From assembly GCF_018398335.1 (NCBI RefSeq), contig NZ_JAHBRX010000001.1, positions 682,001-746,000 on the forward strand: a stretch of DNA of 64,000 nt, read 5' to 3'. Positions 7,444 through 19,586 of this stretch are shown here, piece after piece. The stretch's first letter is position 1. Each line of letters starts with the position of its first letter. Source of the stretch: Chelatococcus sp. HY11 (GTDB lineage Bacteria; Pseudomonadota; Alphaproteobacteria; Rhizobiales; Beijerinckiaceae). The position numbers and the translations under genes are program-made. The notes beneath the pieces are model-generated. The model searched no databases and was not told where the DNA came from. It worked only from the letters and a program-made list of their open reading frames with translations.

Positions 7444-8328
7444 ATGATGGCCGACGGAGCTGGCCCGGGCGACGATGCGGCCTTATCAGCGGCATTCTCC
7501 CATTGCGAGCAGCTCGTCCGCGAGGCGGACATCGACCGCTTCCTCGCGGGCCTTTTCATCCCTATCGAGAAGCGGCGCTACTGCTTCGCGCTCTATGCCT
7601 TCAGCCATGAGATCGCGCGGGTCAGGGAACTGGTCAACTCGCCACTGCCGGGGGAGCTTCGCTACCAGTGGTGGCGGGATGCGCTCGGTGACGAGGAGGC
7701 GCGCGGCGACGTCGCCGCCCATCCCGTGGCGGCTGCCCTGCTCGCGACGATCGCGCGTTTCAAGCTGCCGCGGCAGGCCCTTCTCGATCTGATCGACGCC
7801 AGGATCTTCGACCTCTACGACGATCCGATGGGGCCGACCAGCGATCTAGAAGGCTATAGCGGTGAGACGACATCGGCGCTGCTGCGGCTCGCCTCCCTCA
7901 TTCTCGCCGATGGGGAGGACGCCGGCGCGGCTGATGCGGCGGGCCATCTCGGCGTCGCCCAGGCCGTGACCGGTCTCATCCGGGCGTTGCCCTGGCATCT
8001 CAGGCGCGGTCAGGTCTATGTGCCGGCGGATATCCTGGCCGAGGCCGGACTGCCGGCCGCGACGCTTCTGGCTGGGGAACGGACGCCGGCACTCGCGAAG
8101 GTCATCGCCGCCATGCGCAGCCTGGCGGAACGGCATTATCGCGCAGGCCTCGACGGGCTCGCTCAGGTGCCTTCGCGCGTCCGTCCCGTTTATCTGCCGG
8201 CGATGCTCGTGCCGGCCTATCTCCGCGAGTTCGACCGACGCGACTATGACCCCTATCGGTCGATCGTCGATCTGCCCCAATGGCGCAAGCAATGGCTGCT
8301 CTGGCGCGCCTCGCGGCGGCTGCGCTGA
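7444..8328 (+). CDS. squalene/phytoene synthase-family protein, NDUFAF6-like, catalytic Asp motifs lost
   Basis: This 294-residue protein has the all-helical squalene/phytoene synthase fold but lacks the two Asp-rich magnesium motifs of real prenyl synthases. The first appears as FSHEIARVRE instead of DExxD, and the second as RALPWHLRRGQVYVP instead of LRDxxED...RxYLP. This matches the non-catalytic branch that includes mitochondrial complex I assembly factor NDUFAF6. It begins 2 bases after the NDUFAF3-like gene, and carotenoid or hopanoid genes are absent nearby. It ends 18 bases before the convergent trmFO gene. It should not be annotated as a carotenoid enzyme; the assembly role is inferred. 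Confidence 0.85.
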   Translation: MMADGAGPGDDAALSAAFSHCEQLVREADIDRFLAGLFIPIEKRRYCFALYAFSHEIARVRELVNSPLPGELRYQWWRDALGDEEARGDVAAHPVAAALLATIARFKLPRQALLDLIDARIFDLYDDPMGPTSDLEGYSGETTSALLRLASLILADGEDAGAADAAGHLGVAQAVTGLIRALPWHLRRGQVYVPADILAEAGLPAATLLAGERTPALAKVIAAMRSLAERHYRAGLDGLAQVPSRVRPVYLPAMLVPAYLREFDRRDYDPYRSIVDLPQWRKQWLLWRASRRLR

Positions 8329-8346
8329 AAGAAAAGATCTGTCCGA

Positions 8347-9780
8347 TCAGGCCACAGCCAGCGCCGGCTCGGGCAAGGTCGCGCGCCAACTCGCGAAATC
8401 GGCCCTCGCCCGGTCCGTCAGCGCCTTCTTCTTGGCGACGGCCTTGGCGGGGCCGCGCAGGCGCTTGCCGTCCGGGCTCTTGACCGCGCCTTCGAGCGGC
8501 GGGAACAGGCCGAAATTGACATTCATCGGCTGGAAGGACTGCGGTCCGGCATCGATGGCCGCGATGTGGCCGCCAGTGATGTGGTTGAGAAGGGCACCGA
8601 GCGCCGTCGTCGCCGGCGGCAGGGTGATCTCGCGGCCCTCGCGTTCGGCTGCGGCGAGCCGCCCGGCCATCAGTCCGACCGCCGCGCTTTCGACATAGCC
8701 CTCGCAGCCGGTGATCTGGCCGGCGAAGCGCAGGCGTGGCAGAGCCTTGAGGCGCAGGCGCGGATCAAGGAGCTTGGGCGAATTGAGGAAGGTATTGCGG
8801 TGCAGGCCGCCGAGGCGCGCGAATTCCGCGCGCTCCAGGCCGGGGATCATCCGCAGCACATCGACCTGTGCGCCGTGGCGGAGCTTCGTCTGGAAGCCGA
8901 CCATGTTGAAGAGCGTGCCAAGGGCGTTGTCCTGCCGGAGCTGCGCGATGGCATAGGGTTTTACGTCGGGGTTGCGCGGATTGGTGAGGCCGACCGGCTT
9001 CATGGGCCCGTGACGCAGGGTTTCGCGCCCGCGCGCGGCCATGACCTCGATCGGCAGGCAACCGTTGAAGTAGGGAGTGTCCTTTTCCCATTCGCGGAAG
9101 TCGGTGGTTTCGCCCGCGAGCAAGGCATCGACGAAGGCCTCATATTCCTCGCGGGTCATCGGGCAGTTGAGATAGTCGGCGCCCGTGCCACCCGGACCGG
9201 CCTTGTCGTAGCGGGATTGCGCCCAGACGATGTCCATATTGATGGAATCGCGATGGATGATCGGTGCGATCGCATCGAAGAAGGCGAGCTCACCCTCGCC
9301 GGTGAGGCTCCTTATGGCATCCGCCAGCGATGGAGAGGTGAGGGGGCCAGTGGCAATGATGGCTTCGCCCCACTCATCCGGCGGCAGGCCGGCAACCTCC
9401 GTCCGGACGATCTCGACATTGGGGTGGGCGGCCAGCGCGGAGGTCACCGCGGCGGAGAAGCCCTCCCGGTCGACAGCCAATGCGCCTCCGGCCGGCACCT
9501 GGTGACGGTCTGCCATCGCCATGATGAGTGAGGACAGCCCGCGCATCTCCTGATGAAGAAGACCGACAGCGTTTGTCTCGGCGTCATCGGAGCGGAAGGA
9601 GTTGGAGCACACGAGCTCCGCCAAGCCTTCGCCTTTGTGGGCGGGCGTCGCCGTCGTCGGCCGCATCTCATGAAGGACGACGGACTGGCCGGACTGAGCG
9701 ATCTGCCAGGCGGCTTCGGAGCCGGCGAGACCACCGCCGATGACATGAAGCGGGCGAGAGGAGGAAGGGGACTGAACCAT
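8347..9780 (-). CDS. trmFO: tRNA (uracil-54-C5) methyltransferase, folate/FAD-dependent TrmFO
   Basis: TrmFO makes 5-methyluridine at position 54 of tRNAs using methylenetetrahydrofolate and FAD, the alternative to SAM-dependent TrmA. The 477-residue product begins with an FAD dinucleotide motif ([14 protein letters not shown], about residues 12-25), then [14 protein letters not shown] and [12 protein letters not shown], all TrmFO/GidA-type signatures. The C-terminus has the family [16 protein letters not shown] segment and a short Lys/Ala-rich tail ([15 protein letters not shown]). It is transcribed alone toward the complex I assembly pair. Length is normal for the family. Confidence 0.94.
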   Translation of the reverse strand: MVQSPSSSRPLHVIGGGLAGSEAAWQIAQSGQSVVLHEMRPTTATPAHKGEGLAELVCSNSFRSDDAETNAVGLLHQEMRGLSSLIMAMADRHQVPAGGALAVDREGFSAAVTSALAAHPNVEIVRTEVAGLPPDEWGEAIIATGPLTSPSLADAIRSLTGEGELAFFDAIAPIIHRDSINMDIVWAQSRYDKAGPGGTGADYLNCPMTREEYEAFVDALLAGETTDFREWEKDTPYFNGCLPIEVMAARGRETLRHGPMKPVGLTNPRNPDVKPYAIAQLRQDNALGTLFNMVGFQTKLRHGAQVDVLRMIPGLERAEFARLGGLHRNTFLNSPKLLDPRLRLKALPRLRFAGQITGCEGYVESAAVGLMAGRLAAAEREGREITLPPATTALGALLNHITGGHIAAIDAGPQSFQPMNVNFGLFPPLEGAVKSPDGKRLRGPAKAVAKKKALTDRARADFASWRATLPEPALAVA

Positions 9781-9917
9781 GCGGCTGTTGTGGGAGCGGC
9801 CACGTCGGCCGTCAAGCTCTTACCGCCTGTCCTTATGAGTCGGACAGCAAAAGCGTGCCCGTTCTTAACACTCGGCTTCCTGGCTACACGCGGTGGCATG
9901 GCTTTCCGGAAAATGGG

Positions 9918-10184
9918 CTAGGTCGGCGAATCCGCTTCTGACACGTCGGCCGATTTGAGCTTACGCACCTCCAGACCCACAGCAATCACATTCGAACAGC
10001 AAGGCCGAACAACCAGAGAGTGCTCCTCGGTGAACACACAGAGCACGAGGTCGCCCCGGCGCGTGTTCCCGTCAGATGGGCAATGGACTTCTAACTCGAC
10101 GCCATCCTGGGTTCTGAACTTGAAATTATCGACCGGAAATTCCGAGGAAGAACCATCGGCATTAGGCAGGATAATCGTCGCCAT
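9918..10184 (-). CDS. hypothetical protein, 88 residues
   Basis: I do not recognise this protein. It is a small, acidic, predicted soluble protein (MATIILPNADGSSSEFPVDNF at its start) with a pattern of short beta strands, a CPSDG segment and a PCCSNV cysteine pair near the C-terminus. No signal peptide or membrane span is seen. A GGAG ribosome site 9 bases before the ATG at 10184 supports this start over the longer in-frame ATG at 10274. It sits between trmFO and the DUF1127 gene on the same strand but is separated from each by more than 130 bases. Confidence 0.55.
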   Translation of the reverse strand: MATIILPNADGSSSEFPVDNFKFRTQDGVELEVHCPSDGNTRRGDLVLCVFTEEHSLVVRPCCSNVIAVGLEVRKLKSADVSEADSPT

Positions 10185-10297
10185 GAATTTCAGCTCCGCA
10201 ATATCGACTGGCACAATGGTCGACAGCGGTATGGATCGATATCGGCTCCTTTGTGACGTCTGGGGCGCTATCACCGCATTCGTCGTCTCAAAACACG

Positions 10298-10322
10298 AAC
10301 GCCCGCCAAACGGGCGGGCGTT
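10298..10322 (-). terminator. hairpin after the DUF1127 gene, probable terminator
   Basis: A perfect 10-base stem (AACGCCCGCC with GGCGGGCGTT) and 5-base loop start 30 bases downstream of the DUF1127 stop on the minus strand. It is followed by TTCGTGTTTT, an interrupted T-tract, so termination is likely but not certain. Confidence 0.6.
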
Positions 10323-10351
10323 ACGAGCCAGGATCTATGTGATCCCGACGA

Positions 10352-10513
10352 TCAGGCACCGACCTTCGTGTGCTTGCGCGCAATGAAGGGGATATCCCAA
10401 CGGGACAGGCCGAGATCGTTGAGTTCGCGGTCCGACAGGCGGGACAGCTCACGGACGGTATCGCGGTAACGCAGGTAGCTGCGGATCTTGGCGAGGATAT
10501 GCGTGACAATCAT
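10352..10513 (-). CDS. DUF1127 (YjiS-like) small protein
   Basis: This 53-residue basic protein has the DUF1127 hallmark: a helical N-terminus (MIVTHILAKIRSYLRYRD) and the motif RELSRLSDRELNDLGLSRWDI. Small DUF1127 proteins in alphaproteobacteria act as post-transcriptional or metabolic regulators, for example in phosphate and carbon metabolism or RNA turnover; which applies here cannot be told. The ATG at 10513 is the only good start. It is followed by a strong hairpin, suggesting an abundant short monocistronic transcript. Confidence 0.88.
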   Translation of the reverse strand: MIVTHILAKIRSYLRYRDTVRELSRLSDRELNDLGLSRWDIPFIARKHTKVGA

Positions 10514-10720
10514 TTTAATCTCCTGCTGGCGAGGGGCTTCGCGGATGCTGCCGATCTCGCCTTGTTGCGATGCAGCATATAGGCCTTTGCCTCGATTTCA
10601 GGCAGGGGAGATTCTGAATGACAGTCATGCGCTGGAAGCATGTCCATGGTGCCGATAGGGTAAGAATTTAGTTACATATGGGCCGAAATCCCCAAAAAAG
10701 GGCAAAATCGAGGCTAGGAG

Positions 10721-13700
10721 CTATTCCGCAGCCGCTTGGTTGCGTGTGCGAAGTGGTCGCCTTTCGAGGACCTCTGCCAAGAATCTGCCCGTGTGACTGC
10801 TCGAAGATTTGGCAATTGTCTCCGGCGTGCCTTGCGCCACAATGGTGCCGCCGCCGTCGCCGCCCTCCGGGCCCATGTCGATGACCCAGTCGGCCGTCTT
10901 GATGACCTCCAGGTTGTGCTCGATGACGATGACGGTGTTGCCCTGCTCGACGAGCTCGTGCAGTACCTCGAGCAACTTGGCGACATCGTGGAAATGCAGG
11001 CCCGTGGTCGGCTCGTCGAGGATATAGAGCGTGCGGCCCGTCGCGCGCTTGGACAATTCCTTCGACAGCTTGACGCGTTGCGCCTCGCCGCCCGACAGGG
11101 TGGTGGCCTGCTGACCGACCTTGATGTAGCCGAGACCGACACGCGACAGCGTTTCCATCTTGTCGCGGATCGCCGGCACGGCATGGAACAGGTCACGCGC
11201 CTCGTCCACCGTCATATCGAGCACATCGGCGATGGAGCGCTGGCGGTACTTCACCTCCAGCGTCTCGCGATCGTACCGCTTGCCTTTGCACACGTCGCAG
11301 GTGACGTAGACGTCGGGAAGGAAGTGCATCTCGATCTTGATGACACCGTCGCCCTGGCAGGCTTCGCAGCGCCCGCCCTTGACGTTGAAGGAGAAGCGTC
11401 CCGGCTGGTAGCCACGCGCCTTGGCCTCCGGCAAACCGGCGAACCATTCGCGGATCGGGGTGAACGCGCCGGTATAGGTGGCCGGGTTCGACCGCGGGGT
11501 GCGGCCGATCGGCGACTGGTCGATGTCGATGACCTTGTCGAGATGTTCCAGGCCTCCGATGTCATCGAAAGGCGTGGGGTGCTCCAGCGCATTGTTCAGC
11601 CGCCGCGCCACCGCCTTATAAAGCGTGTCGATGACGAGCGTCGACTTGCCGCCGCCAGACACGCCCGTGACGCAGGTGAAGGTGCCGAGCGGGAAAGCCG
11701 CAGTCACGTCCTTGAGGTTGTTGCCGCGCGCGCCTGATATGGTGAGCTGGCGTCCCTTCTGTGGCTTGCGGCGCTTCGCCGGCAGGGGCACGCCGAGTTC
11801 GCCGGTGAGATAGCGGCCGGTCAGCGAGGCTGGATTGGCCAGGATGTCGTTCGGTGTGCCCTGCGCGACGATCTCGCCGCCATGGATGCCGGCGCCCGGC
11901 CCGACATCGACAACATAGTCGGCCGTCAGGATGGCGTCCTCGTCATGCTCGACGACGATGACCGTGTTGCCGAGGTCGCGCAGCCGCTTCAGCGTCTGCA
12001 GCAACCGCTCGTTGTCGCGCTGATGCAGGCCGATCGACGGTTCGTCGAGAACGTAGAGCACGCCTGTCAGCCCCGAACCGATCTGACTCGCGAGGCGAAT
12101 GCGCTGGCTCTCACCGCCGGACAGGGTTCCCGAGGCGCGCGCGAGCGTGAGATAGTCGAGGCCGACGTCCAGCAGGAACACCAGACGGTCGCGAATCTCC
12201 TTGAGGATACGGCCGGCGATCTCGTTCTGCTTGGCGTTGAGCTGATTGGGAACGGCGTCGAACCAATCCCGCGCGTCGCGCACGGAGAGCTGCGCCACCT
12301 CGCTGATGTGGCGATGGCCGACCTTGACCGCGAGCGCTTCCGGCTTGAGGCGGTGCCCGCCGCAGGCCGCGCAGGGCGTCTCGCTCATGAAGCGGCCGAT
12401 TTCCTCGCGCGCCCAATCGCTTTCGGTCTCCTTCCAGCGGCGTTCGAGGTTGGAGATCACGCCCTCGAAGGGCTTGTTGACCTCGTAGGCGCGCAGGCCG
12501 TCCTCATAGGAGAAGCGCACCGACGTCGCGCCGCTGCCGTAGAGGATGACGTCTTGTGCTTTCTCCGGCAGCTCGCTCCACGGTTTCGTCACCGAGAAGC
12601 CGTAGTGGCGCGCCAGCGCGTCGAGCGTCTGCCCGTAATAGGGTGACGTCGAGCGTGCCCAGGGGGCGATCGCGCCGCCGCGCAGGGTTAGCTTATGATC
12701 CGGCACCACAAGGTCGGGATCGATCCGCATCTCGTGCCCAAGCCCGTCGCAGACCGGGCAGGCGCCATAGGGATTATTGAAGGAGAAAAGCCGCGGCTCG
12801 ATCTCCGGGATCGTGAAGCCGGACACCGGGCAGGCAAATTTCGACGAGAGCACATCGCGGCGGGGAGCGCCCTTGGCGTCTGTTTCGTCGGCGAACTCAA
12901 TCACCGCGATACCTTCGGCGAGCTCAAGCGACGTTTCTAGCGATTCCGCCAGGCGCGCCGCGATGTCGGCGCGGACGACAACGCGATCGACCACCACGTC
13001 GATATCGTGCTTCAGCTTCTTGTCGAGATTGGGTGCGTCGGCGATCTCGTAATAAGTGCCGTCGATCTTCACGCGCTGGAAGCCGCGCTTCATGAAATCG
13101 GCGAGTTCCTTCCGGTATTCGCCCTTGCGGCCGCGCACGACAGGCGCCAGCAGATAGAGGCGCGTCTTCTCCGGCAGGGCCAGGATGCGGTCGACCATCT
13201 GGCTGACAGTCTGACTCTCGATCGGCAGGCCGGTGGCCGGCGAATAGGGCACGCCGGCGCGTGCCCAGAGAAGGCGCATGTAATCGTAGATCTCGGTGAC
13301 CGTGCCAACCGTGGAGCGTGGATTCTTCGAGGTGGTCTTCTGCTCGATGGAGATGGCAGGCGACAGGCCGTCGATCTCGTCGACGTCCGGCTTCTGCATC
13401 ATCTCCAGAAACTGCCGGGCATAGGCCGACAGGGATTCGACGTAGCGGCGCTGGCCCTCCGCATAGATCGTGTCGAAGGCCAGCGACGATTTGCCCGACC
13501 CGGAAAGGCCCGTGAACACGACCAGCTTGTCACGCGGGACCGCGAGGTCGACGTTCTTGAGATTGTGCTCCCGTGCTCCCCGGATGGTGAGCATGCGCGT
13601 CGGCCCATCATGGTTGAGACGCCGGCTTTCCGGCAGGACGACCGCGGCTTTCTTGACCGGTGTCGCGGCGGTCGTTGCCACGGCAATCGATGCCTTCTTG

Positions 13701-13822
13701 GCCGATGCCTCCTTGGCCGGTGCCTTGTTGGCCGACGATTTGGCGACCGATGATTTGGCCGTCGATGATGTGTCCGCCGGGGAGGCGGTGACCGTGGGGT
13801 TCTTCTTCGATTTCTGAGCCAT
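10721..13822 (-). CDS. uvrA: excinuclease ABC subunit A
   Basis: UvrA is the damage-recognising ATPase of nucleotide excision repair. The 1033-residue protein has two ABC ATPase modules: Walker [10 protein letters not shown] at about 105-113 and GVSGGGKST in the second half. Each has signature LSGGE and Walker B LDEP motifs, and two Cys4 zinc modules are visible ([16 protein letters not shown] with CDVCKGKRY). It carries an unusual N-terminal extension of about 75 Lys/Ala/Ser-rich residues with pentapeptide repeats. The start at 13822 (MAQKSKK) is preferred; a longer frame to 13978 adds non-conserved sequence. It is divergent from ssb with a LexA-type site between them, so DNA damage likely induces it. 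Confidence 0.95.
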   Translation of the reverse strand: MAQKSKKNPTVTASPADTSSTAKSSVAKSSANKAPAKEASAKKASIAVATTAATPVKKAAVVLPESRRLNHDGPTRMLTIRGAREHNLKNVDLAVPRDKLVVFTGLSGSGKSSLAFDTIYAEGQRRYVESLSAYARQFLEMMQKPDVDEIDGLSPAISIEQKTTSKNPRSTVGTVTEIYDYMRLLWARAGVPYSPATGLPIESQTVSQMVDRILALPEKTRLYLLAPVVRGRKGEYRKELADFMKRGFQRVKIDGTYYEIADAPNLDKKLKHDIDVVVDRVVVRADIAARLAESLETSLELAEGIAVIEFADETDAKGAPRRDVLSSKFACPVSGFTIPEIEPRLFSFNNPYGACPVCDGLGHEMRIDPDLVVPDHKLTLRGGAIAPWARSTSPYYGQTLDALARHYGFSVTKPWSELPEKAQDVILYGSGATSVRFSYEDGLRAYEVNKPFEGVISNLERRWKETESDWAREEIGRFMSETPCAACGGHRLKPEALAVKVGHRHISEVAQLSVRDARDWFDAVPNQLNAKQNEIAGRILKEIRDRLVFLLDVGLDYLTLARASGTLSGGESQRIRLASQIGSGLTGVLYVLDEPSIGLHQRDNERLLQTLKRLRDLGNTVIVVEHDEDAILTADYVVDVGPGAGIHGGEIVAQGTPNDILANPASLTGRYLTGELGVPLPAKRRKPQKGRQLTISGARGNNLKDVTAAFPLGTFTCVTGVSGGGKSTLVIDTLYKAVARRLNNALEHPTPFDDIGGLEHLDKVIDIDQSPIGRTPRSNPATYTGAFTPIREWFAGLPEAKARGYQPGRFSFNVKGGRCEACQGDGVIKIEMHFLPDVYVTCDVCKGKRYDRETLEVKYRQRSIADVLDMTVDEARDLFHAVPAIRDKMETLSRVGLGYIKVGQQATTLSGGEAQRVKLSKELSKRATGRTLYILDEPTTGLHFHDVAKLLEVLHELVEQGNTVIVIEHNLEVIKTADWVIDMGPEGGDGGGTIVAQGTPETIAKSSSSHTGRFLAEVLERRPLRTRNQAAAE
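13679..13768 (-). repeat. degenerate 15-base tandem repeat encoding pentapeptides in UvrA N-terminus
   Basis: Six successive 15-base units encode [25 protein letters not shown] and ASIAV (UvrA residues 19-48). The units are degenerate at the DNA level but keep a Ser/Ala-rich pattern with Lys at the fourth or fifth position. Confidence 0.75.
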
Positions 13823-14485
13823 GGCTCTCAACGGACAGGTGTGATCGACAGGAGCGGACGGCGCCTGGAGCGCTGAACGACGAACGACATGAAAAAGGAG
13901 CCCGCCCTTCTCACATGGCTTGTCGTCATGCGCGAGGGACGAGATCAACAGCCCGTATCCCGGGGCGGGTACGGGCAACTACATGGGCCTTCCGGTCCAT
14001 TTATGCCAGTGGCTCGCGTTTTGCACGACAAAGCCCCGCGCCTCGACCCGGACGATCGCGGATCGGGTCGCGTGACAGCGTACGGTTCCGTACCGGCGCT
14101 GTTACCGGACAGATGCCTATCGAGGCCGCGGCTCCGATCTCTGAATCATCCACGTGTCTTGCATCCACGTGTTTTTGACACCGGGAGAGTTGCAGACTTT
14201 GGATATTCTGTCTAGAACAGAAAGAGAACATTTTATCGTGCCGCGGTTCGGTTTCATTGCGGGTTATCATCACGACTGCCATTGCATGTGGACAAGCCCG
14301 TGCCCTCGGGCGACGGCGGCGGGGATGATCGGCTAGTGTCCGGACCAATTGTAGGCTTTGGAATGTGCTGAGCCAGATCCCGGTGCCCGCGAGTGGAGAG
14401 CCTGCGCAGTCGTTCTGCGTCCCGTTGGGTCTCGACCGGGTGGCTGCGTTCGTGGTTTGGTTCGGCTTGGCCGTGGAGGTCCGTT
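13823..14485. other. divergent uvrA/ssb intergenic region (663 bases)
   Basis: No gene is credible here; short frames lack family features and ribosome sites. It carries the LexA-type site at 14215-14229. The part next to uvrA (13823-14140) shows no clear promoter or RNA. The sequence from 14190 to 14270 is locally AT-richer, as expected for a promoter zone. Confidence 0.6.
14215..14229. promoter_or_regulatory. LexA (SOS) operator, GAAC-N7-GAAC
   Basis: GAAC at 14215-14218 and GAAC at 14226-14229 are spaced by exactly 7 bases, which is the reverse complement of the GTTC-N7-GTTC operator bound by LexA in alphaproteobacteria. It lies between divergent uvrA and ssb, both known SOS genes, about 257 bases before ssb and 392 before uvrA. 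An overlapping perfect inverted repeat (TTCTGT-N5-ACAGAA) is also present. Confidence 0.75.
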
Positions 14486-15001
14486 ATGGCAGGCAGCGTC
14501 AATAAGGTCATTCTGGTCGGAAATCTCGGGCGTGACCCCGAGACGCGCCGGCTCGGCTCGGGAGATCCGGTCGTCAACCTGCGCATCGCCACATCGGAGA
14601 CCTGGCGCGACAAGGCCACCGGTGAGCGCCGTGAGCGCACGGAATGGCATAGCGTGGTGATCTTCAACGAGAACCTCGCGAAGATCGCCGAGCAATATCT
14701 GCGCAAGGGCTCGAAGGTTTATCTCGAGGGCCAGCTCCAGACCCGCAAATGGCAGGACAAGGACGGTCAGGAGCGCTACACCACCGAAATCGTGTTGCAG
14801 CGCTTCCGTGGCGAGCTCACCATTCTCGACAGCCGGGGCGGCGAGGGCGGCGGCGCCATCGAGGACGACAGCTACGGCGGTTCGCGCGGTGGCGACTTCG
14901 GCCGCGCCTCGCCCATGGAACAACGCTCTTCAGACAGGCGCCCGGCCGCGAGCGGCGGTTCGAAATACGCCAGTGACCTCGACGACGATATTCCGTTCTA
15001 G
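14486..15001 (+). CDS. ssb: single-stranded DNA-binding protein
   Basis: SSB coats single-stranded DNA in replication, repair and recombination. The 171-residue protein has an N-terminal OB fold ([19 protein letters not shown] through about residue 110, with [20 protein letters not shown]), a Gly/Ser/Arg-rich flexible linker and the acidic C-terminal tip DDDIPF that recruits partner proteins. A GGAGG site 8 bases before the ATG at 14486 fixes the start; a longer frame from 14393 is unsupported. It is divergent from uvrA and probably under the LexA site at 14215-14229. Confidence 0.96.
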   Translation: MAGSVNKVILVGNLGRDPETRRLGSGDPVVNLRIATSETWRDKATGERRERTEWHSVVIFNENLAKIAEQYLRKGSKVYLEGQLQTRKWQDKDGQERYTTEIVLQRFRGELTILDSRGGEGGGAIEDDSYGGSRGGDFGRASPMEQRSSDRRPAASGGSKYASDLDDDIPF

Positions 15002-15063
15002 TCTGAAACGCGGCGCTGGACCCTTCCGCGCCGGGCATCGGGCATGCACGAGGCCGTCTTCGC

Positions 15064-15097
15064 CGATCCCTCCCCTGAAGGTTAGGGATCGGGCGTT
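15064..15097 (+). terminator. possible terminator hairpin after ssb
   Basis: CGATCCCT at 15064-15071 pairs with AGGGATCG at 15084-15091 around a 12-base loop, followed by GGCGTTGTT. The T-tract is poor, so this is a candidate only. It lies in the gap between the convergent ssb and phytase-like genes. Confidence 0.4.
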
Positions 15098-15157
15098 GTT
15101 GGACAGGATGGGGCAGGATGTCCCGTCACACACCGGGAGCGCTACAGTCTCCCCACG

Positions 15158-16294
15158 CTAATCCCCGGACTTCTCGATGACCTCGAAGGCCAGGAACTTG
15201 GTGGTCTGCGCGTCGTTGAAATTGTCATCGGAGACGATGACCAGCGTGCGGTTGCCGTTCTCCAGCCGCGGACCGAAGTCCATGCCCTCGAAATTGTCGA
15301 GGGCAACGCCAAGGGTTGTAAGATCCAGCACGAGCGCCTTGTCGAGGGGCGTCCATGTCGCGCCGGAGAGCGCGTCGATGGCGGAGACGTCCGTCGCGTT
15401 CCGCCGGTGCGTGCGATAGAGACGGATATCGTTGCCCTTGCCCGCGCTGTAGCCGCGCTCCATGACGAGCAGCGTTTCCGCGTCGAGCGCGAGAATGTCC
15501 GATACGCCATTGTCCGCGAAGCCGCCCGCCTTGGCCGGGGCCATGCGGATCGGATCGGTCACATAGACCCATTCGGGGCCGGCCTGCCCTGACGCCACGT
15601 CGAAGGTGGCAACACGCACGGGGCTCGTTTCCGTCAGCGAGGCTTTCGGACCGTCCTGCACAAGCGCGTTTTCCAGGGCGACGATCAGGGTTGCCGCGTC
15701 CGGCGTCAGCGCCAGTCCTTCGAAGGCAAGATTGTTGCGCGGCCCGCGCTTGGCATCGACCTTGGCGTCGATGCTGACGCGGTAGCGCTCCGGCAGCTTG
15801 ATCTCACGCAGGAAACGCCCGTCGGCGGTGGCTGCCCGCAGCACAGGGTCGACGCCGGTGGTCGCGTCGCCTTCGCTCGTCCAGTAGAGCGCGCCGCCTG
15901 CGGGATGAAGGCGCAGGGCTTCCGGGTCGATGCTCCGTATTGGGAATGGCTTGCCGTCCGTTTCGAGCAGTGTGACGGCCCTGTCGACTGTCACGCCGCG
16001 GAAGCCGGAGGCGTCATAGTCGAGCCTCAGGGTGTAGAAGCGGGCGGGGGCCTTCTCCGAGCGGTCGTCGCTGAGGGCGATCCAGGTCTTGCTCGCGCCG
16101 TCGAAGGCAAGCCCCGAGAGCCCACCGACCCGCGTTCCATCCACATCAGTGTGGGCGGGAAGGCTTCTCTCGCCGATGAAACGCAACGTCACGGCGCGGG
16201 GCAGGTTCTCGGCGGCGAGGGCGGCAGGCGCGAGGCCAATTTGGGTGAGGCCAACGAAGGCGGCAGCCAGCAATGAAAGGCGTGTTCGGAGCAT
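15158..16294 (-). CDS. exported esterase-like activity of phytase family protein
   Basis: This 378-residue protein has a clear Sec signal peptide (LLAAAFVGLTQIGLAPAALA, cleavage near residue 28), placing it in the periplasm. The mature part is a beta-propeller-like phytase-like domain with repeated family segments: VGGLSGLAFDGASKTWIALSDD, SIDPEALRLHPAGGALYWTSEG, NLAFEGLALTPDAATLIVALE, DILALDAETLLVMERGYS and NFEGMDFG. These match the esterase-like activity of phytase family; the real substrate is unknown and phytase activity is unproven. It is transcribed alone, convergent with ssb and divergent from gyrA. Confidence 0.82.
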   Translation of the reverse strand: MLRTRLSLLAAAFVGLTQIGLAPAALAAENLPRAVTLRFIGERSLPAHTDVDGTRVGGLSGLAFDGASKTWIALSDDRSEKAPARFYTLRLDYDASGFRGVTVDRAVTLLETDGKPFPIRSIDPEALRLHPAGGALYWTSEGDATTGVDPVLRAATADGRFLREIKLPERYRVSIDAKVDAKRGPRNNLAFEGLALTPDAATLIVALENALVQDGPKASLTETSPVRVATFDVASGQAGPEWVYVTDPIRMAPAKAGGFADNGVSDILALDAETLLVMERGYSAGKGNDIRLYRTHRRNATDVSAIDALSGATWTPLDKALVLDLTTLGVALDNFEGMDFGPRLENGNRTLVIVSDDNFNDAQTTKFLAFEVIEKSGD

Positions 16295-16826
16295 CGGCTT
16301 GTTCCAGGAGGACCACTGACGGGCTGGCGTTGGTGCGGATCTGGGGCCCGGAAGGTCGCGACCTTAGGGCAGTCCGGCGACGGTCCGGTGACAGGTGGAG
16401 GCAGCCGGACAGGTCTTGGCTCGGGGGCGTTTGCGGCCGCCGGCGGCGGGAAAAATGCGCCGCGAATCGTCAGAATCGGCCGTTGTGCGCTTCGCGCGCG
16501 GCCGATGGATGCGGATCGAATTACCCGGTTCAGGTAAGTTATTGATATATATTGATAATTAAATCGTGAACAGGGGGTGTCAGCGCTGGCTTTTCGCCCG
16601 CGGATGCGTTAGAGCATGGTACTGGTAAAGTGCATCCCTTTCTTCGATGAGATCGCTCATGAAATCGTTGAATCAGGTGCGTTTCCCCATCATGCGGGCG
16701 GGTTGCGTCCGGCGGGCTGGGGCCTGAATGGAATGGCTGTCGTGGCATAGACCGCCCTCCATTGCGGATGAGGTCCGTTCGGACGCTCCAAAGGCCCCTT
16801 TCTGATTTTTTTGTTGGAACTCTCTC
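16295..16826. other. intergenic region upstream of gyrA (532 bases)
   Basis: There is no credible gene. The region is divergent between the phytase-like gene and gyrA. A short AT-rich island at 16539-16571 contains a direct repeat (ATTGATA-TAT-ATTGATA) in otherwise GC-rich sequence and may mark a regulatory or promoter element, but no known operator is matched. Confidence 0.5.

Positions 16827-19586
<2,760 letters not shown>

Noticed and set aside
7444-8328. annotation as phytoene synthase for carotenoid production
   Set aside because: Both Asp-rich catalytic motifs are missing and no other carotenoid genes are nearby; the SecF/NDUFAF3-like context fits the NDUFAF6 branch.
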